Origin: RGIG7213 sp045124505
GTDB lineage: Bacteria > Bacillota > Clostridia > Oscillospirales > CAG-272
Reading direction: 5' to 3'
Assembly: GCA_045124505.1 (NCBI GenBank)
Contig: JBGVLZ010000056.1
Location: forward strand, 1-56,363
Length of the DNA: 56,363 bases
The position numbers were made by a program, and so were the translations under genes. The notes beneath the pieces were generated by a model. That model made no database searches and was not told the origin of the DNA. It saw nothing but the letters and a program-made list of their open reading frames with translations. Below, one piece after another: positions 41,600 to 50,384 of this stretch. Positions within the stretch are counted from its first letter, which is position 1. Each line of letters opens with the position of its first letter.

Positions 41600-41790
41600 T
41601 TGATGCAGTGTCGCCACACCTGTTACGGTATGGTAAACGTCTTGGATGGGTGTGGACCTCACATCCGCATGGGATGAAGAAAAATGATTTTTACCCTCTC
41701 AGTCGTCTTTGCCGACAGCTCTTCAAAAGGGCGAGCCTTTGTGTCCACAAATCATGTGCCTCATTCAATTGGCAGAGAATGTTAAAATTT
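41600..41790. other. degenerate intergenic repeat DNA
   Basis: Between repeat copy 2 and the next gene. A block on the minus strand (AAAGGCTCGCCCTTTTGAAG, then GAGCTGTCGGC...GACGACTGAGAGGG) resembles another common clostridial intergenic repeat, bounded by GTGTGGAC (near 41650) and GTCCACA (near 41750) as inverted ends. No coding frame here looks like a protein; 41791-41874 is an AT-rich upstream region ending in TGGAGG. Confidence 0.4.
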
Positions 41791-41874
41791 CTGTGAAAAA
41801 ATTGCAAAAATATCTATACAAATAAATCTGTATATGATAAAATTTGTATATTAAATATTTACAATGGAGGAAAT

Positions 41875-42942
41875 ATGGATATCAGAAAAGTTTTATCTGT
41901 TTTGCTTATTTCATCAATGTTACTTTCACCATCGGTGTCGGCAATTCCCGAAATTGGCATAACAGAAAACGAGGTCGCATTTACTGAAACGGAGATCCCT
42001 AAACAAAAATCATCAAGCGGCAAATGCGGGGAAAACCTCACGTGTACACTTGACAGCAGTGGCACACTCACAATAAGCGGTACGGGCAATATGGCAGATT
42101 ACGAATATGGTGATGCTCCGTGGTGTCCAAAAAGTTCAAGTGTTGAAAAAACAGTAATTGAAAACGGCGTTACAAGTATAGGCGAGTGGGCATTTTAAGG
42201 ATGTTCAAGCCTTACGTCCATAACGGTTGATGAAAATAACGAGTATTATTCAAATGATGAATACGGTGTGTTATTTATTAAAGATAAGACAATGCTTGTT
42301 CAATATCCGATAGGAAACGCAAGAACATCATATGTTATCCCTGACAGTGTTACAAGTATCGGCGACAGTGCATTTTTTGAATGTACAAGCCTTTCGGACC
42401 TCTATTATAACGAGACCGAGAAAAAGTGGAATGAGCTTGAAATAGGAATAGACAACGATCCGCTTTTAAACGCTGTCGGTTATTTTCTCCCGCCGATAAT
42501 CGAAGCGCCTACCTTTACTGAAGACAGTAAATATACCGTAAATGAATCGGTTGATGCTATTATAGTAAAACCTTCGTCTAAAAAGGGTGAAAGCCTCGAA
42601 ACATTTTTAAGCAACTTTGCTGCTAATCTTGAATTTTTGCGTGTGGTTGACGAAAACGGTATTGCGGTGTCATATCTTGACAGACTTGATAATACATATT
42701 CTTTACAGCTTCTCGATTCTAAAAACGATGTTACCAAAACGTATAAAATAGTCATGCTCGGCGACATCGACCATAACGGACGTTTAAGCCTTTCCGATGT
42801 TTCGGGCGTTCAGTCGGTAGTTCTCGCAAAGCCTGCAAAAGATACAATTGATTTTATAGAGGCGAATGTTGACGGCAATTCAAGACTTTCAGTAACAGAT
42901 GCCTCGGCACTTCAATCTTTCCTTGCAAGCGGTAATTGGTAA
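41875..42942 (+). pseudogene. BspA-like LRR/dockerin surface protein broken by an in-frame TAA
   Basis: ATG at 41875 follows TGGAGG. The first 107 codons encode a signal peptide (MDIRKVLSVLLISSMLLSPSVSA) and the start of a BspA-like repeat protein, then TAA at 42196-42198. Reading on in the same frame restores the expected sequence at once: ...GEWAF, stop, GCSSLTSITVDENNEYYS and onward through an LRR_5 repeat (SYVIPDSVTSIGDSAFFECTSL) to a dockerin-like end (GDIDHNGRLSLSDVSG; ANVDGNSRLSVTDASA). The intact paralogue at 50385 has an ordinary residue there. A single nonsense change is the simplest reading; an ATG at 42268 could make a signal-less fragment. Confidence 0.78.
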
Positions 42943-42959
42943 TTTAAAAGTTATATAAA

Positions 42960-43003
42960 AAAATGTTGGCTATGATCGGTTTGTCGATCAGAGCCAACAT
43001 TTT
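42960..43003. terminator. bidirectional terminator
   Basis: AAAATGTTGGCT (42960-42971) with AGCCAACATTTT (42992-43003) and inner GATCG/CGATC. It lies between the broken LRR gene and the converging membrane protein gene. Confidence 0.82.
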
Positions 43004-43016
43004 CGCTATTGTAAAA

Positions 43017-44021
43017 TCAGATATCAAATCCTATTATCTTGTTTGCAAAGAAGAATTTTCCGAATATGTATTTATCAGATGCGCTTTCGGTAAGCGTTAT
43101 AACCTTTCCGTTATAGTAATCAAGCCCTTCCGCCATTGCGGGGCCTTTTATTTCCTGTATACATTCGGTGAGGTAATATACGGGTGCATCGTAAAATGTT
43201 TTACCTGAATCAACAGCTTCGCTTTCGTTATATACATAGTAAACGCTGTCTGTAAGACCGTAGGATGTTGAAAGCACAACCTTTCCGTCGGGCGTAAAGC
43301 ATATGCCTTGTACCTTGTTTCTTATTGAATATATTTTATTCGGATGCTCAAGATCATCGTGTGAATATCTTGATACTATTGCGTAATAAGTGCCGTCGGG
43401 TGTTTCATACGGATGATTTGTTATATATGCCCCACCGTCGTGAAATTCACCGACGTATACGTAATTTTCATCAGCATAGCAGAACGATGCCTGATTGTTG
43501 ACGGGCGTTCCTTTTCCGATATCAACCGTGTCACCGTTTTCCGCATTTGTAAGAGATGTAAGCGGGAATGTGTAAAGGTGTTCGCCGTCTGCAAGATAAA
43601 CAGTATCTTTATACAAAGAAATTCCGCCTGCGTGACCGTCAAATTCATTTCCGTTTGATGAAAGCGTTACATAATAAGAGTTGTTGTCAAGATCGGTAAT
43701 GTATATACGCGATGCGCTGTTGTCCTTCATATATCCCGAAACAAATATTTTGTTTTCATCTTCATTTGCGCAAATGCCTTGGCAAACAAATCCGTCGCCC
43801 AGCCCGGGGTTTGTACATATATTTGTTTTTAATGAATAGTAATCGGAATAGATAAAAAACTTCGCTATGTTAAGACCGCCGAAAACAAGAACTATCAGTG
43901 ATAAAATTACAATAAGTATTGCAATACCTATCTTTTTTATGATTTTCGATGTTTTTTTCAAGGTAAGCTCCAATCTGCCTTTACGGCTGTAAATTTTGAT
44001 TTTTTTATCAATTTGTATCAT
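43017..44021 (-). CDS. membrane-anchored extracellular protein, beta-propeller-like
   Basis: A 334-residue protein with a basic N-terminus (SRKGRLELTLKKTSKIIKK), one membrane segment (about 33-55) and a soluble outer part of about 275 residues. That part repeats short beta-rich modules with aspartates (DENKIFVSGYMKD, SRIYITDLDNNSYYVTL, KDTVYLADGEHLYTFPL, DENYVYVGEFHDGG, GKVVLSTSYG), which suggests a beta-propeller. I do not recognise the family, and no catalytic motif is visible. It is divergent from the TetR gene, which may control it. No strong ribosome site is seen. Confidence 0.7.
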   Translation of the reverse strand: MIQIDKKIKIYSRKGRLELTLKKTSKIIKKIGIAILIVILSLIVLVFGGLNIAKFFIYSDYYSLKTNICTNPGLGDGFVCQGICANEDENKIFVSGYMKDNSASRIYITDLDNNSYYVTLSSNGNEFDGHAGGISLYKDTVYLADGEHLYTFPLTSLTNAENGDTVDIGKGTPVNNQASFCYADENYVYVGEFHDGGAYITNHPYETPDGTYYAIVSRYSHDDLEHPNKIYSIRNKVQGICFTPDGKVVLSTSYGLTDSVYYVYNESEAVDSGKTFYDAPVYYLTECIQEIKGPAMAEGLDYYNGKVITLTESASDKYIFGKFFFANKIIGFDI

Positions 44022-44045
44022 TCTATCATATTTTTATGTCGAAAT

Positions 44046-44099
44046 CAAGTAGCGAATTTGCAACAAATACTTGACAAATGAAAATACTTGTTTTAATAT
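44046..44099 (+). promoter_or_regulatory. promoter and repeats upstream of the TetR gene
   Basis: TTGACA (44071-44076), 17 bases, TAATAT (44094-44099). The word AAATACTTG occurs twice (44065-44073, overlapping the -35 box, and 44082-44090, in the spacer), and CAAGTA (44046-44051) is its inverted partner. These are candidate binding sites for the regulator itself in the intergenic region shared with the leftward gene. Confidence 0.6.
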
Positions 44100-44142
44100 A
44101 TTACATATGGTCATAAGATTTGAAAAAAGGGGTGAGTCTGTC

Positions 44143-44853
44143 ATGACAAAGAAATACCATGCAAATACTACAAAAGTCGAAATAATACAGGTCGGAACGA
44201 GGATGTTTCTTGAGAGAGGTTTCACAGAAACATCTGTTCAGGCGATAAGCCAGGAGCTCGGTATAAGCAAGGGCAATTTTACATTTCATTTTCCTACAAA
44301 GGAGCATTTGCTTTTAGAGCTTACAAAGTATCTTGTAAAGTTCCATACAAGGGAAATAAATATTGCAAAGTCCGAGGGGCTGAGCAATGTGCTTGCGTAT
44401 TGTTGGGAGGTTACTGCTCAGATTGCCATGTGCGAGGAACATCCCCAGGCTAAGGATTTTTATATTGCGATTTATTCACACCCGTCTACTTTGGCTTATG
44501 TAAAAGAGTGGGCTGCTCAGAAAAATGTACTGTTGCTCTCAAAAAATCTTCCTGATTGGTCACTTTCGAGGTTCAGACTTATTGAAAATGTTGCATCGAG
44601 TATTGAAATGAGCGCACTGACAGAACCATGTACAGAAAACTACACACTTGAAGATAAGATAATAGTGACACTTGACTCGCTTTTGAAATTGTATGAGGTT
44701 CCAAAAGAAGACCGTGTTAAAGCAATATCTGATATACTTAATATAGATTACAGAGAAATAGGTAAAAAAATATTCAAAGAGTTTGTAAAATACGTCGAAC
44801 GTCTTAATCAACAGGCACTTGACGATGCACTTGAAGGTTATTCTTTTAATTGA
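44143..44853 (+). CDS. TetR-family transcriptional regulator
   Basis: A 236-residue regulator. The N-terminal helix-turn-helix is clear: KVEIIQVGTRMFLERGFTETSVQAISQELGISKGNFTFHFPTKEHLL (given as motif region, residues about 9-55), and the remaining 180 residues form an unassigned all-helical ligand domain. ATG 44143 is chosen because GGGGTGAG (44128-44135) precedes it; a longer frame opens at 44071 but starts inside the promoter. Single-gene unit with its own terminator. The ligand and targets are not visible; its own promoter and the divergent membrane-protein gene are likely targets. Confidence 0.88.
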   Translation: MTKKYHANTTKVEIIQVGTRMFLERGFTETSVQAISQELGISKGNFTFHFPTKEHLLLELTKYLVKFHTREINIAKSEGLSNVLAYCWEVTAQIAMCEEHPQAKDFYIAIYSHPSTLAYVKEWAAQKNVLLLSKNLPDWSLSRFRLIENVASSIEMSALTEPCTENYTLEDKIIVTLDSLLKLYEVPKEDRVKAISDILNIDYREIGKKIFKEFVKYVERLNQQALDDALEGYSFN

Positions 44854-44862
44854 TCTGGATCA

Positions 44863-44893
44863 ATATCCCCTGCAGAAAATTTGCAGGGGATAT
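44863..44893 (+). terminator. terminator after the TetR gene
   Basis: ATATCCCCTGCA (44863-44874) pairs perfectly with TGCAGGGGATAT (44882-44893); the T tract after it is short. Confidence 0.65.
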
Positions 44894-45182
44894 TTGCGTT
44901 AATCCAATTAAATAGATTGATTTTTGTATTGCATTTTTTTATTCATTATGTTACTATAAGTTATGTAAAATAATCTTGAAAACATGAATGGAAACATGAA
45001 ACACGAGGGAGGTATATTATAAAATTGAGTTGCATGATACTTTCTCATACTGCGATGATATTTTGTTATGATGTGCTGTGCAATAGGGTTCTTTGTAATG
45101 TTGTAAAGATCGTGTTTCGGAGAAATGACGGCGTGTATTATCGAGCTTGTAGATAAAATGAGTAATATTTAAGGAGAAAAAT
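44894..45182 (+). other. intergenic stretch with a possible promoter and a short frame
   Basis: A possible promoter TTGCAT (44929-44934), 17 bases, TACTAT (44952-44957) is present. After a strong GGGAGG (45008-45013) a 43-codon frame opens with TTG at 45025 (LSCMILSHTAMIFCYDV...) and stops at 45154-45156, 26 bases before the next gene. The residue make-up is not convincing, so I do not call it a gene. Confidence 0.3.
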
Positions 45183-45740
45183 ATGCGTAAAAATTTTGGA
45201 GCAAAAACGTGGCTTTATCCGATGCCTGTTCTGATAGTCGGAACTTATGACGAAAATGGAATACCTGATGCGATGAACGCAGCATGGGGAGGCATTTACG
45301 ACACAAATATGGTCATGGTATGTCTTGACGATTCGCACAAAACAACGGAGAATATCAAAAAAACAAGGGCATTTACTGTAAGCTTTGCAACGGTAAATAC
45401 CGTTGTTCCTTGTGATTATGTCGGTATTGTTTCTGCAAATGACGAACCCGATAAATTTACAAAAGCGGGCTTTCATGCTATCAAAAGCGAATTCGTAAAT
45501 GCTCCCGTTATTGAAGAACTTCCCATGACGGTTGAATGTGAGCTTTTAAAGTTCAACGAGGACGGAATATGTATCGGTAGGATCGTAAACGTAAGTGCAG
45601 ACGAATACATACTTGATGAAAACGGCAAGATAGATGCCAAAAAATTAGATCCTATTATCTATGACAGTGCAACGCACGCATATTGGGATTTCGGTGAAAA
45701 AGTAGGTTCGGCTTTCTGTGACGGAAATAAGATCAAATGA
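45183..45740 (+). CDS. flavin reductase-like FMN-binding protein
   Basis: A 185-residue protein of the split-barrel flavin reductase family (PF01613): KTWLYPMPVLIVGTYDENGIPDAMNAAWGG at the N-terminus (given in part), DSHKTTENIKKTRAFTVSFA, and the C-terminal YWDFGEKVGSAF. Such proteins bind FMN and reduce flavin or act as electron carriers; Clostridia often carry several, and the partner is unknown. AAGGAG precedes the ATG. The UDG-like gene starts one base after its stop. Confidence 0.87.
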   Translation: MRKNFGAKTWLYPMPVLIVGTYDENGIPDAMNAAWGGIYDTNMVMVCLDDSHKTTENIKKTRAFTVSFATVNTVVPCDYVGIVSANDEPDKFTKAGFHAIKSEFVNAPVIEELPMTVECELLKFNEDGICIGRIVNVSADEYILDENGKIDAKKLDPIIYDSATHAYWDFGEKVGSAFCDGNKIK

Positions 45741-45741
45741 T

Positions 45742-46470
45742 ATGAAGCGAACTGAATTTCGAAAGCTCGCAGAAGATGTCAGTAGATGCAAGGTTTGTTC
45801 TAAAATGTCTACAGTACCGCATTTGATAAGCGGAGAGGTTTTGGAAAATGATTTGCACGGCTTAGATACCGATACACCATATGTAAACAGATGGAATTTA
45901 TGGCATGGCGACCTTAATGCCGACATTATGGTGATAGGTCAGGATTACGGCACTAAGGAAAACGGCGAAAATCTTTCTCTGTGGAATACAGACGATCATT
46001 CATGCGCTACAAACGAAACCTTGAAAGAGTTATTTGAAAAAACTTTCAAAATGGACATTGATGAGAAAAATACATCGCTGTTTTTCACTAATATGGCAAA
46101 TTGTTATAGAAAAAACAGCACAACTGGTAGTATGCACCCCGGATGGCTTCCGATTTGTGCAAATAAATTCATGGGCAGACTGATAAAGATAATCCGCCCC
46201 AAAATTATCATTGTGCTGGGTAAATCTGCATTTGAAGCATTATATTGTATGGATGAATTGACGGTTGAATGCCGTGACCCGCGAAAATCAGGGAAAACAA
46301 CTTTTTCTGAGATTATAAAGCGTAAGTATCAAATAGATTTAGACGGTCAAAAAATTGCGGTATTTCCTGTTTATCATACAGGCGCAAATTCAAAACGTAA
46401 CAGGACATCGGATGAACAGCTCGCTGATTGGAAAAGAATAGCTGATTATTATGAAAAGATTAAAAAATAA
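45742..46470 (+). CDS. uracil-DNA-glycosylase-superfamily protein
   Basis: A 242-residue protein with the UDG fold signatures: ADIMVIGQDYGTKENGE (motif 1 region, residues about 61-77), the LFFTNMANCYRK segment, IIRPKIIIVLGKSAFEAL and FPVYHTGANSKRNR (motif 2 region, His). A CKVCSK pair near residue 17 could be part of a metal or Fe-S site, as in family 4 enzymes, but the other cysteines are not clearly placed. Substrate is uncertain. ATG 45742 is preferred; a GTG at 45718 lies inside the previous gene. Confidence 0.72.
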   Translation: MKRTEFRKLAEDVSRCKVCSKMSTVPHLISGEVLENDLHGLDTDTPYVNRWNLWHGDLNADIMVIGQDYGTKENGENLSLWNTDDHSCATNETLKELFEKTFKMDIDEKNTSLFFTNMANCYRKNSTTGSMHPGWLPICANKFMGRLIKIIRPKIIIVLGKSAFEALYCMDELTVECRDPRKSGKTTFSEIIKRKYQIDLDGQKIAVFPVYHTGANSKRNRTSDEQLADWKRIADYYEKIKK

Positions 46471-46550
46471 AAAGTTGTGGTTAAGAAGCTTTTTGAGATT
46501 GGTTTGATAATCAAATGACACTTTCGCAATATTATGAAAGGAAATGTGAA

Positions 46551-49500
46551 ATGAAGAATATATTATACAGCATACTCAAAAAAACACTCTCAGCTTTACT
46601 TGTGATTTGCATCTGCTTTTCTTGTATACCGTTTTTTAAAATTGAGGTAAACGGAACAGGGGACGAAATGGATATCAAGGTGTTTGACTACAATGTGTGC
46701 GCATATCCCGATCCTGCGAATATTGACAGGATGTTCAAAAAATTTCCTGACAGAACGATTGACGATTATTCGTTTGATAAAAGGGCAGTGAGGCTTAAAA
46801 AGCTGATAGATAAGTATGCTCCTGATGTTATCACCTTGCAAGAGGTCAACTATCAATGGTTTCCGTATCTTGTCAATGAAGCGAGCACACGTCTTACAGA
46901 TAAATATGCTTACGTAGGTATAAGCGGAAATGGCAACACCGGCGGTACAGGTAATGAAAGATGGGATCTTTATAATCTTATCTTTTACAACACTGATAAA
47001 TTTGAGCTTATCAAAAGCGGTGACTTCTGGCTTTCAACAACACCCGATGTACCGAGCCGAAATACACCTGCCTCACAGTGTATGAACCGTACATGCACAT
47101 GGGCAATACTGCGCGACAAAAAAACGGGAATTGCATATTTTCAGGCAAATACTCATTTGACAACTTGCACTGAAGAGTATTCCGTTCACCAATCTCAGAT
47201 TCTTTGCGAACAGGTTGAAAAGCTTGCCTGTGGACTTCCCGTTATCGTTACGGGAGACATGAATATGAGCACGGTAATGAATGGCAAAGCATATGGCTGT
47301 TTTACAGGCTTTGGATATGCCGATGCAAGGTTTGAATCAGATATTACAAAAACAGCGAGCACATGGCGTTCATTCGGTTACTATACGACACGTTTTTTGC
47401 CGAACACGATAGACCATCTTTTTGTCAAGGGCAGTATCGATATGAAGCTGTATAAGAATTTGACAGAAAGCTTTGATAAAAATTATAATATAATCGATGA
47501 TTATGACAGCATAATTGCAAACGGTGAGAAATTCGGTTACGACTTGTCCGACCATATAGGTATATATTTTGAAGGAACTGTAAGAAACGATTTTGATATA
47601 TGGGACGGTAAAACACCGACAAAAGCACCCGAAACATTTGTTAAAGAGGGAAATACATATTACCTTAACGGCGCCGATGCGCTTGCGTATTTTGCCTATA
47701 CCGTAAATGAGGGTGAGCCGTACATCGGATGCAATATAAACCTTATGACCGATGTGAATCTTTTGAATTTTAAATGGACGAAAATAGGCGGTACAAAGGG
47801 AATTGACAATCCGTTCAGAGGTAAATTCAACGGTCAAGGACATGTTGTACACCATTTGTACATTGACGAAAATACGGAGCGTTCAGGCTTTTTCGGCTAT
47901 GTAAGCGTTGCGGAAATTCGAAATCTTGGTATTGAATCGGGACTTATAAAGTCCTCTGACTGGGCTGTAGGATCTGTATGCGGTATATGCACAAGCGGTA
48001 CGATTATCGAAAACTGCTACAGCAAAGCGGATGTTATAGGCAGCCGTGGAGGTATAGGCGGAATACTCGGCGCATCGTGGAATGTTTCTACTGTCCGTAA
48101 TTGCTATTATACAGGAAATATCTCTTGTACAAGAACGTCGGGAACATCAGGAGGAGATGTTACAATTGGCGGTATCGTCGGATTTGTTTCTGCAAGCTAC
48201 GGCGAAAAACAGATGGTCAATATCAATTCCTGCTATTATGCAGGCGAAAATATCTTGAATAAAAATGATACTACAAACAGAATTTATTCAGGTGCAATAT
48301 ACAGTAAAATAGCTAATCCGTCATCATCTGAACCTACATACACTCTTACAGTTGATGTTTCAGGCTGTCTTTACCCTGAAAACTCAATAATTTCTCCGAC
48401 TTCAGATAAACGAACAAACACAAAAGAAGAAACGGGACATATCGCAAAGGGAACACACAGCGATGACTTTGAAAAGCTGAATTATTTAAACGGTTTTACT
48501 GATGATGTTAATTCTGTAAACGGCTATTATCCCGTGCTTTTATGGCAGGGTAAAAAGCAGTCTGTGATACCGAATGACGGCACAAATTATTACATAAGCG
48601 ACAAGGATGAGTTTTTATCGTTTGTATACGATGTAAATACAGGCAAAAATACACATGGAGACAGTACAGTATATCTTTTGGCTGATATTTATCTCGAAAA
48701 CGAAAAATTCATACCGATAGGTACATCAGTTAATCCTTTCAGGGGCGTGTTCAACGGCTTGGGACATAACATACACGGTCTTTATATAAACGAGAATGGA
48801 TACAATGCAGGACTTTTCGGCTATATTGATAAGGCTACCATTGAAAATCTCGGTATTGCAAGCGGTTCTGTAAAGGGTGACTATTCTGTAGGCGGGCTTG
48901 TAGGATATATGAATGACGGTTCGGAGATCAAAAAATGCTATTCGCACGCAGATGTTTTCGGTATAACAAATGTCGGCGGTCTTGTAGGCTCAGCCGGTGC
49001 TTGTACTATTGAGGATTCATATGTCAACGCCTACGTTTCGGGTGTAAGCTTTGGAAAATCACTAATTGCAGGCGGTGTAGTCGGTGTTGCGGTAGGAGAA
49101 AACACAGCAACGAGCTTGTATATAAAACGTTCCTACTATGTAAATGATTATAGAATGACAGAATATTCGGCATCGGCTGCAGGCGACTATAAAGGGTATT
49201 TAGTAGGTGAGATCGCAGGCGGTGCAACATCTTCAAATATCTGCGTTGCGCTTGACCACTGCGCAAGCCAGTATACGTCAAAACAGCTTTCTTCCCAAAT
49301 AACCAATAATACGCAAACCGCCAATATTTATCTTTACACAGGTAAAAGTGCACTTGGTACTGATAAGCTCAACTGTGGAGGGAATACAAATTACATTGAA
49401 GATACTTCAAATATAAATGATAAATATCCCATACTTTATTGGCAGGCAAACGGCAAAAGTCGTGAAATGACAGATGATGCGATATCGAAAAGCGGATGCG

Positions 49501-50030
49501 ACTATATCACGTTTGAAAATGTCACCGTTCAAAAGGGCGGATATGTAACCATTACAGTCAGTACAAAAAATACCGTAGGTATAACGGATATATCCTTTGA
49601 CCTTAATTATGACGGAGCATTTGAAATAGAAGAGGTTTACGGCGGTGAGCTTTCGGCAAAGAACGGCACGGGCTATGATATAGCGCTCAGCGGTGAACCG
49701 ACAGAATCTAATACCGTTGCATATATCACACTTTACGCCAAGGATACCCCCGAGGGTGTGTATACGTTTAGCGCCGACAACATAACGCTTATCGGCAAAA
49801 ACGGTGCGATCACAGCGTTTTCCGAAGCCTTCACGGTAAGTGTTGAGGATTACGTTTTGGGTGATGCCAACGGTGATAAAATTGTCAACGGTAAAGATAT
49901 GATAAGGATCAAAAAGCATCTTATGGGAGAAAACGTAAAAATCGGTACTTCTGCATCTGATATGGACCTTGACGGAATAATTACAGAAGCAGACCTTTCA
50001 CTGCTTGCTGATATGATCATTCAAAACTGA
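46551..50030 (+). CDS. secreted multidomain protein: EEP domain, GLUG repeats, cohesin-like and dockerin domains
   Basis: A 1159-residue secreted protein. Order: signal peptide (about 1-33), an endonuclease/exonuclease/phosphatase domain (about 40-350; VFDYNVCAYPDP, ITLQEVNYQWF, ANTHLTTC, VTGDMNMSTV, NTIDHLFV, LSDHIGI), two units of GLUG/FGF-type repeats (about 360-530 and 675-800; PFRGKFNGQGH, RSGFFGYVS, GGLVGYMNDGSEIKKCYS), a cohesin-like beta domain (about 985-1095) and a dockerin (about 1102-1159; GDANGDKIVNGKDMIRIKKHLMG, DMDLDGIITEADL). The EEP part may be a nuclease or phospho(di)esterase with extracellular substrate. ATG 46551 follows AAAGGAAA. Two interaction modules on one chain suggest a place in a surface complex. 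Confidence 0.85.
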   Translation: MKNILYSILKKTLSALLVICICFSCIPFFKIEVNGTGDEMDIKVFDYNVCAYPDPANIDRMFKKFPDRTIDDYSFDKRAVRLKKLIDKYAPDVITLQEVNYQWFPYLVNEASTRLTDKYAYVGISGNGNTGGTGNERWDLYNLIFYNTDKFELIKSGDFWLSTTPDVPSRNTPASQCMNRTCTWAILRDKKTGIAYFQANTHLTTCTEEYSVHQSQILCEQVEKLACGLPVIVTGDMNMSTVMNGKAYGCFTGFGYADARFESDITKTASTWRSFGYYTTRFLPNTIDHLFVKGSIDMKLYKNLTESFDKNYNIIDDYDSIIANGEKFGYDLSDHIGIYFEGTVRNDFDIWDGKTPTKAPETFVKEGNTYYLNGADALAYFAYTVNEGEPYIGCNINLMTDVNLLNFKWTKIGGTKGIDNPFRGKFNGQGHVVHHLYIDENTERSGFFGYVSVAEIRNLGIESGLIKSSDWAVGSVCGICTSGTIIENCYSKADVIGSRGGIGGILGASWNVSTVRNCYYTGNISCTRTSGTSGGDVTIGGIVGFVSASYGEKQMVNINSCYYAGENILNKNDTTNRIYSGAIYSKIANPSSSEPTYTLTVDVSGCLYPENSIISPTSDKRTNTKEETGHIAKGTHSDDFEKLNYLNGFTDDVNSVNGYYPVLLWQGKKQSVIPNDGTNYYISDKDEFLSFVYDVNTGKNTHGDSTVYLLADIYLENEKFIPIGTSVNPFRGVFNGLGHNIHGLYINENGYNAGLFGYIDKATIENLGIASGSVKGDYSVGGLVGYMNDGSEIKKCYSHADVFGITNVGGLVGSAGACTIEDSYVNAYVSGVSFGKSLIAGGVVGVAVGENTATSLYIKRSYYVNDYRMTEYSASAAGDYKGYLVGEIAGGATSSNICVALDHCASQYTSKQLSSQITNNTQTANIYLYTGKSALGTDKLNCGGNTNYIEDTSNINDKYPILYWQANGKSREMTDDAISKSGCDYITFENVTVQKGGYVTITVSTKNTVGITDISFDLNYDGAFEIEEVYGGELSAKNGTGYDIALSGEPTESNTVAYITLYAKDTPEGVYTFSADNITLIGKNGAITAFSEAFTVSVEDYVLGDANGDKIVNGKDMIRIKKHLMGENVKIGTSASDMDLDGIITEADLSLLADMIIQN

Positions 50031-50068
50031 TACGATTTCTTTATAGGATATGTAATAAAACAAAATAA

Positions 50069-50250
50069 GGGGGTGGCTCATTTAAGGAAATATATGGTAA
50101 ACTTTGTAGGGACGACCATTGGTCGTCCGCCTCAAAATGCATAAATATACTAAAAGCGGGAGTGATTGCACTCCCCTACAGAATAAATATTCAAAAAAAA
50201 TACATGGGGCGACTTATTTTTGGGGGTTATTTCCTTAAATGAGCTGCCTC
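50069..50250 (+). repeat. inverted-repeat intergenic element, copy 3 (most complete)
   Basis: Begins GGGGGTGGCTCATTTAAGG and ends CCTTAAATGAGCTGCCTC, so the ends form 18-20 bp inverted repeats with few mismatches. Inside: palindrome GACGACCATTGGTCGTC, hairpin GGGAGTG-ATT-GCACTCCC, and CTACAGAATAAATATTC. About 182 bp, without coding capacity. The remainder of this gap (50031-50068 and 50251-50333) is AT-rich and shows nothing else. Confidence 0.85.
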
Positions 50251-50333
50251 TTTAATTTTTAAGTTGAATGCTTTTAAGTATTACACATGTTAAGGGAAAA
50301 TTTACAATATACTGACTTTAAAGTAGTATATTT

Positions 50334-50362
50334 TTGATAAAATATACAGATTGAATTATACT
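50334..50362 (+). promoter_or_regulatory. promoter of the intact LRR/dockerin gene
   Basis: TTGATA (50334-50339), 17 bases, TATACT (50357-50362), 22 bases before the ATG with TGGAGG between. Confidence 0.6.
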
Positions 50363-50384
50363 CAACAAAGTTTATGGAGGAAAT

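Noticed and set aside
41563..41796. 77-codon frame after repeat copy 2
   Set aside because: It starts inside the repeat element and crosses a second degenerate repeat; composition is not protein-like.
42196..42198. Programmed stop-codon readthrough in the LRR gene
   Set aside because: The stop is TAA with no visible recoding signal, and the paralogue has a sense codon there; nonsense mutation is simpler.
45025..45156. 43-codon frame with a TTG start after a strong GGGAGG site
   Set aside because: Spacing to the TTG is long (11 bases), the sequence is Cys/Val-rich without a pattern, and nothing supports translation; noted only as part of the gap.
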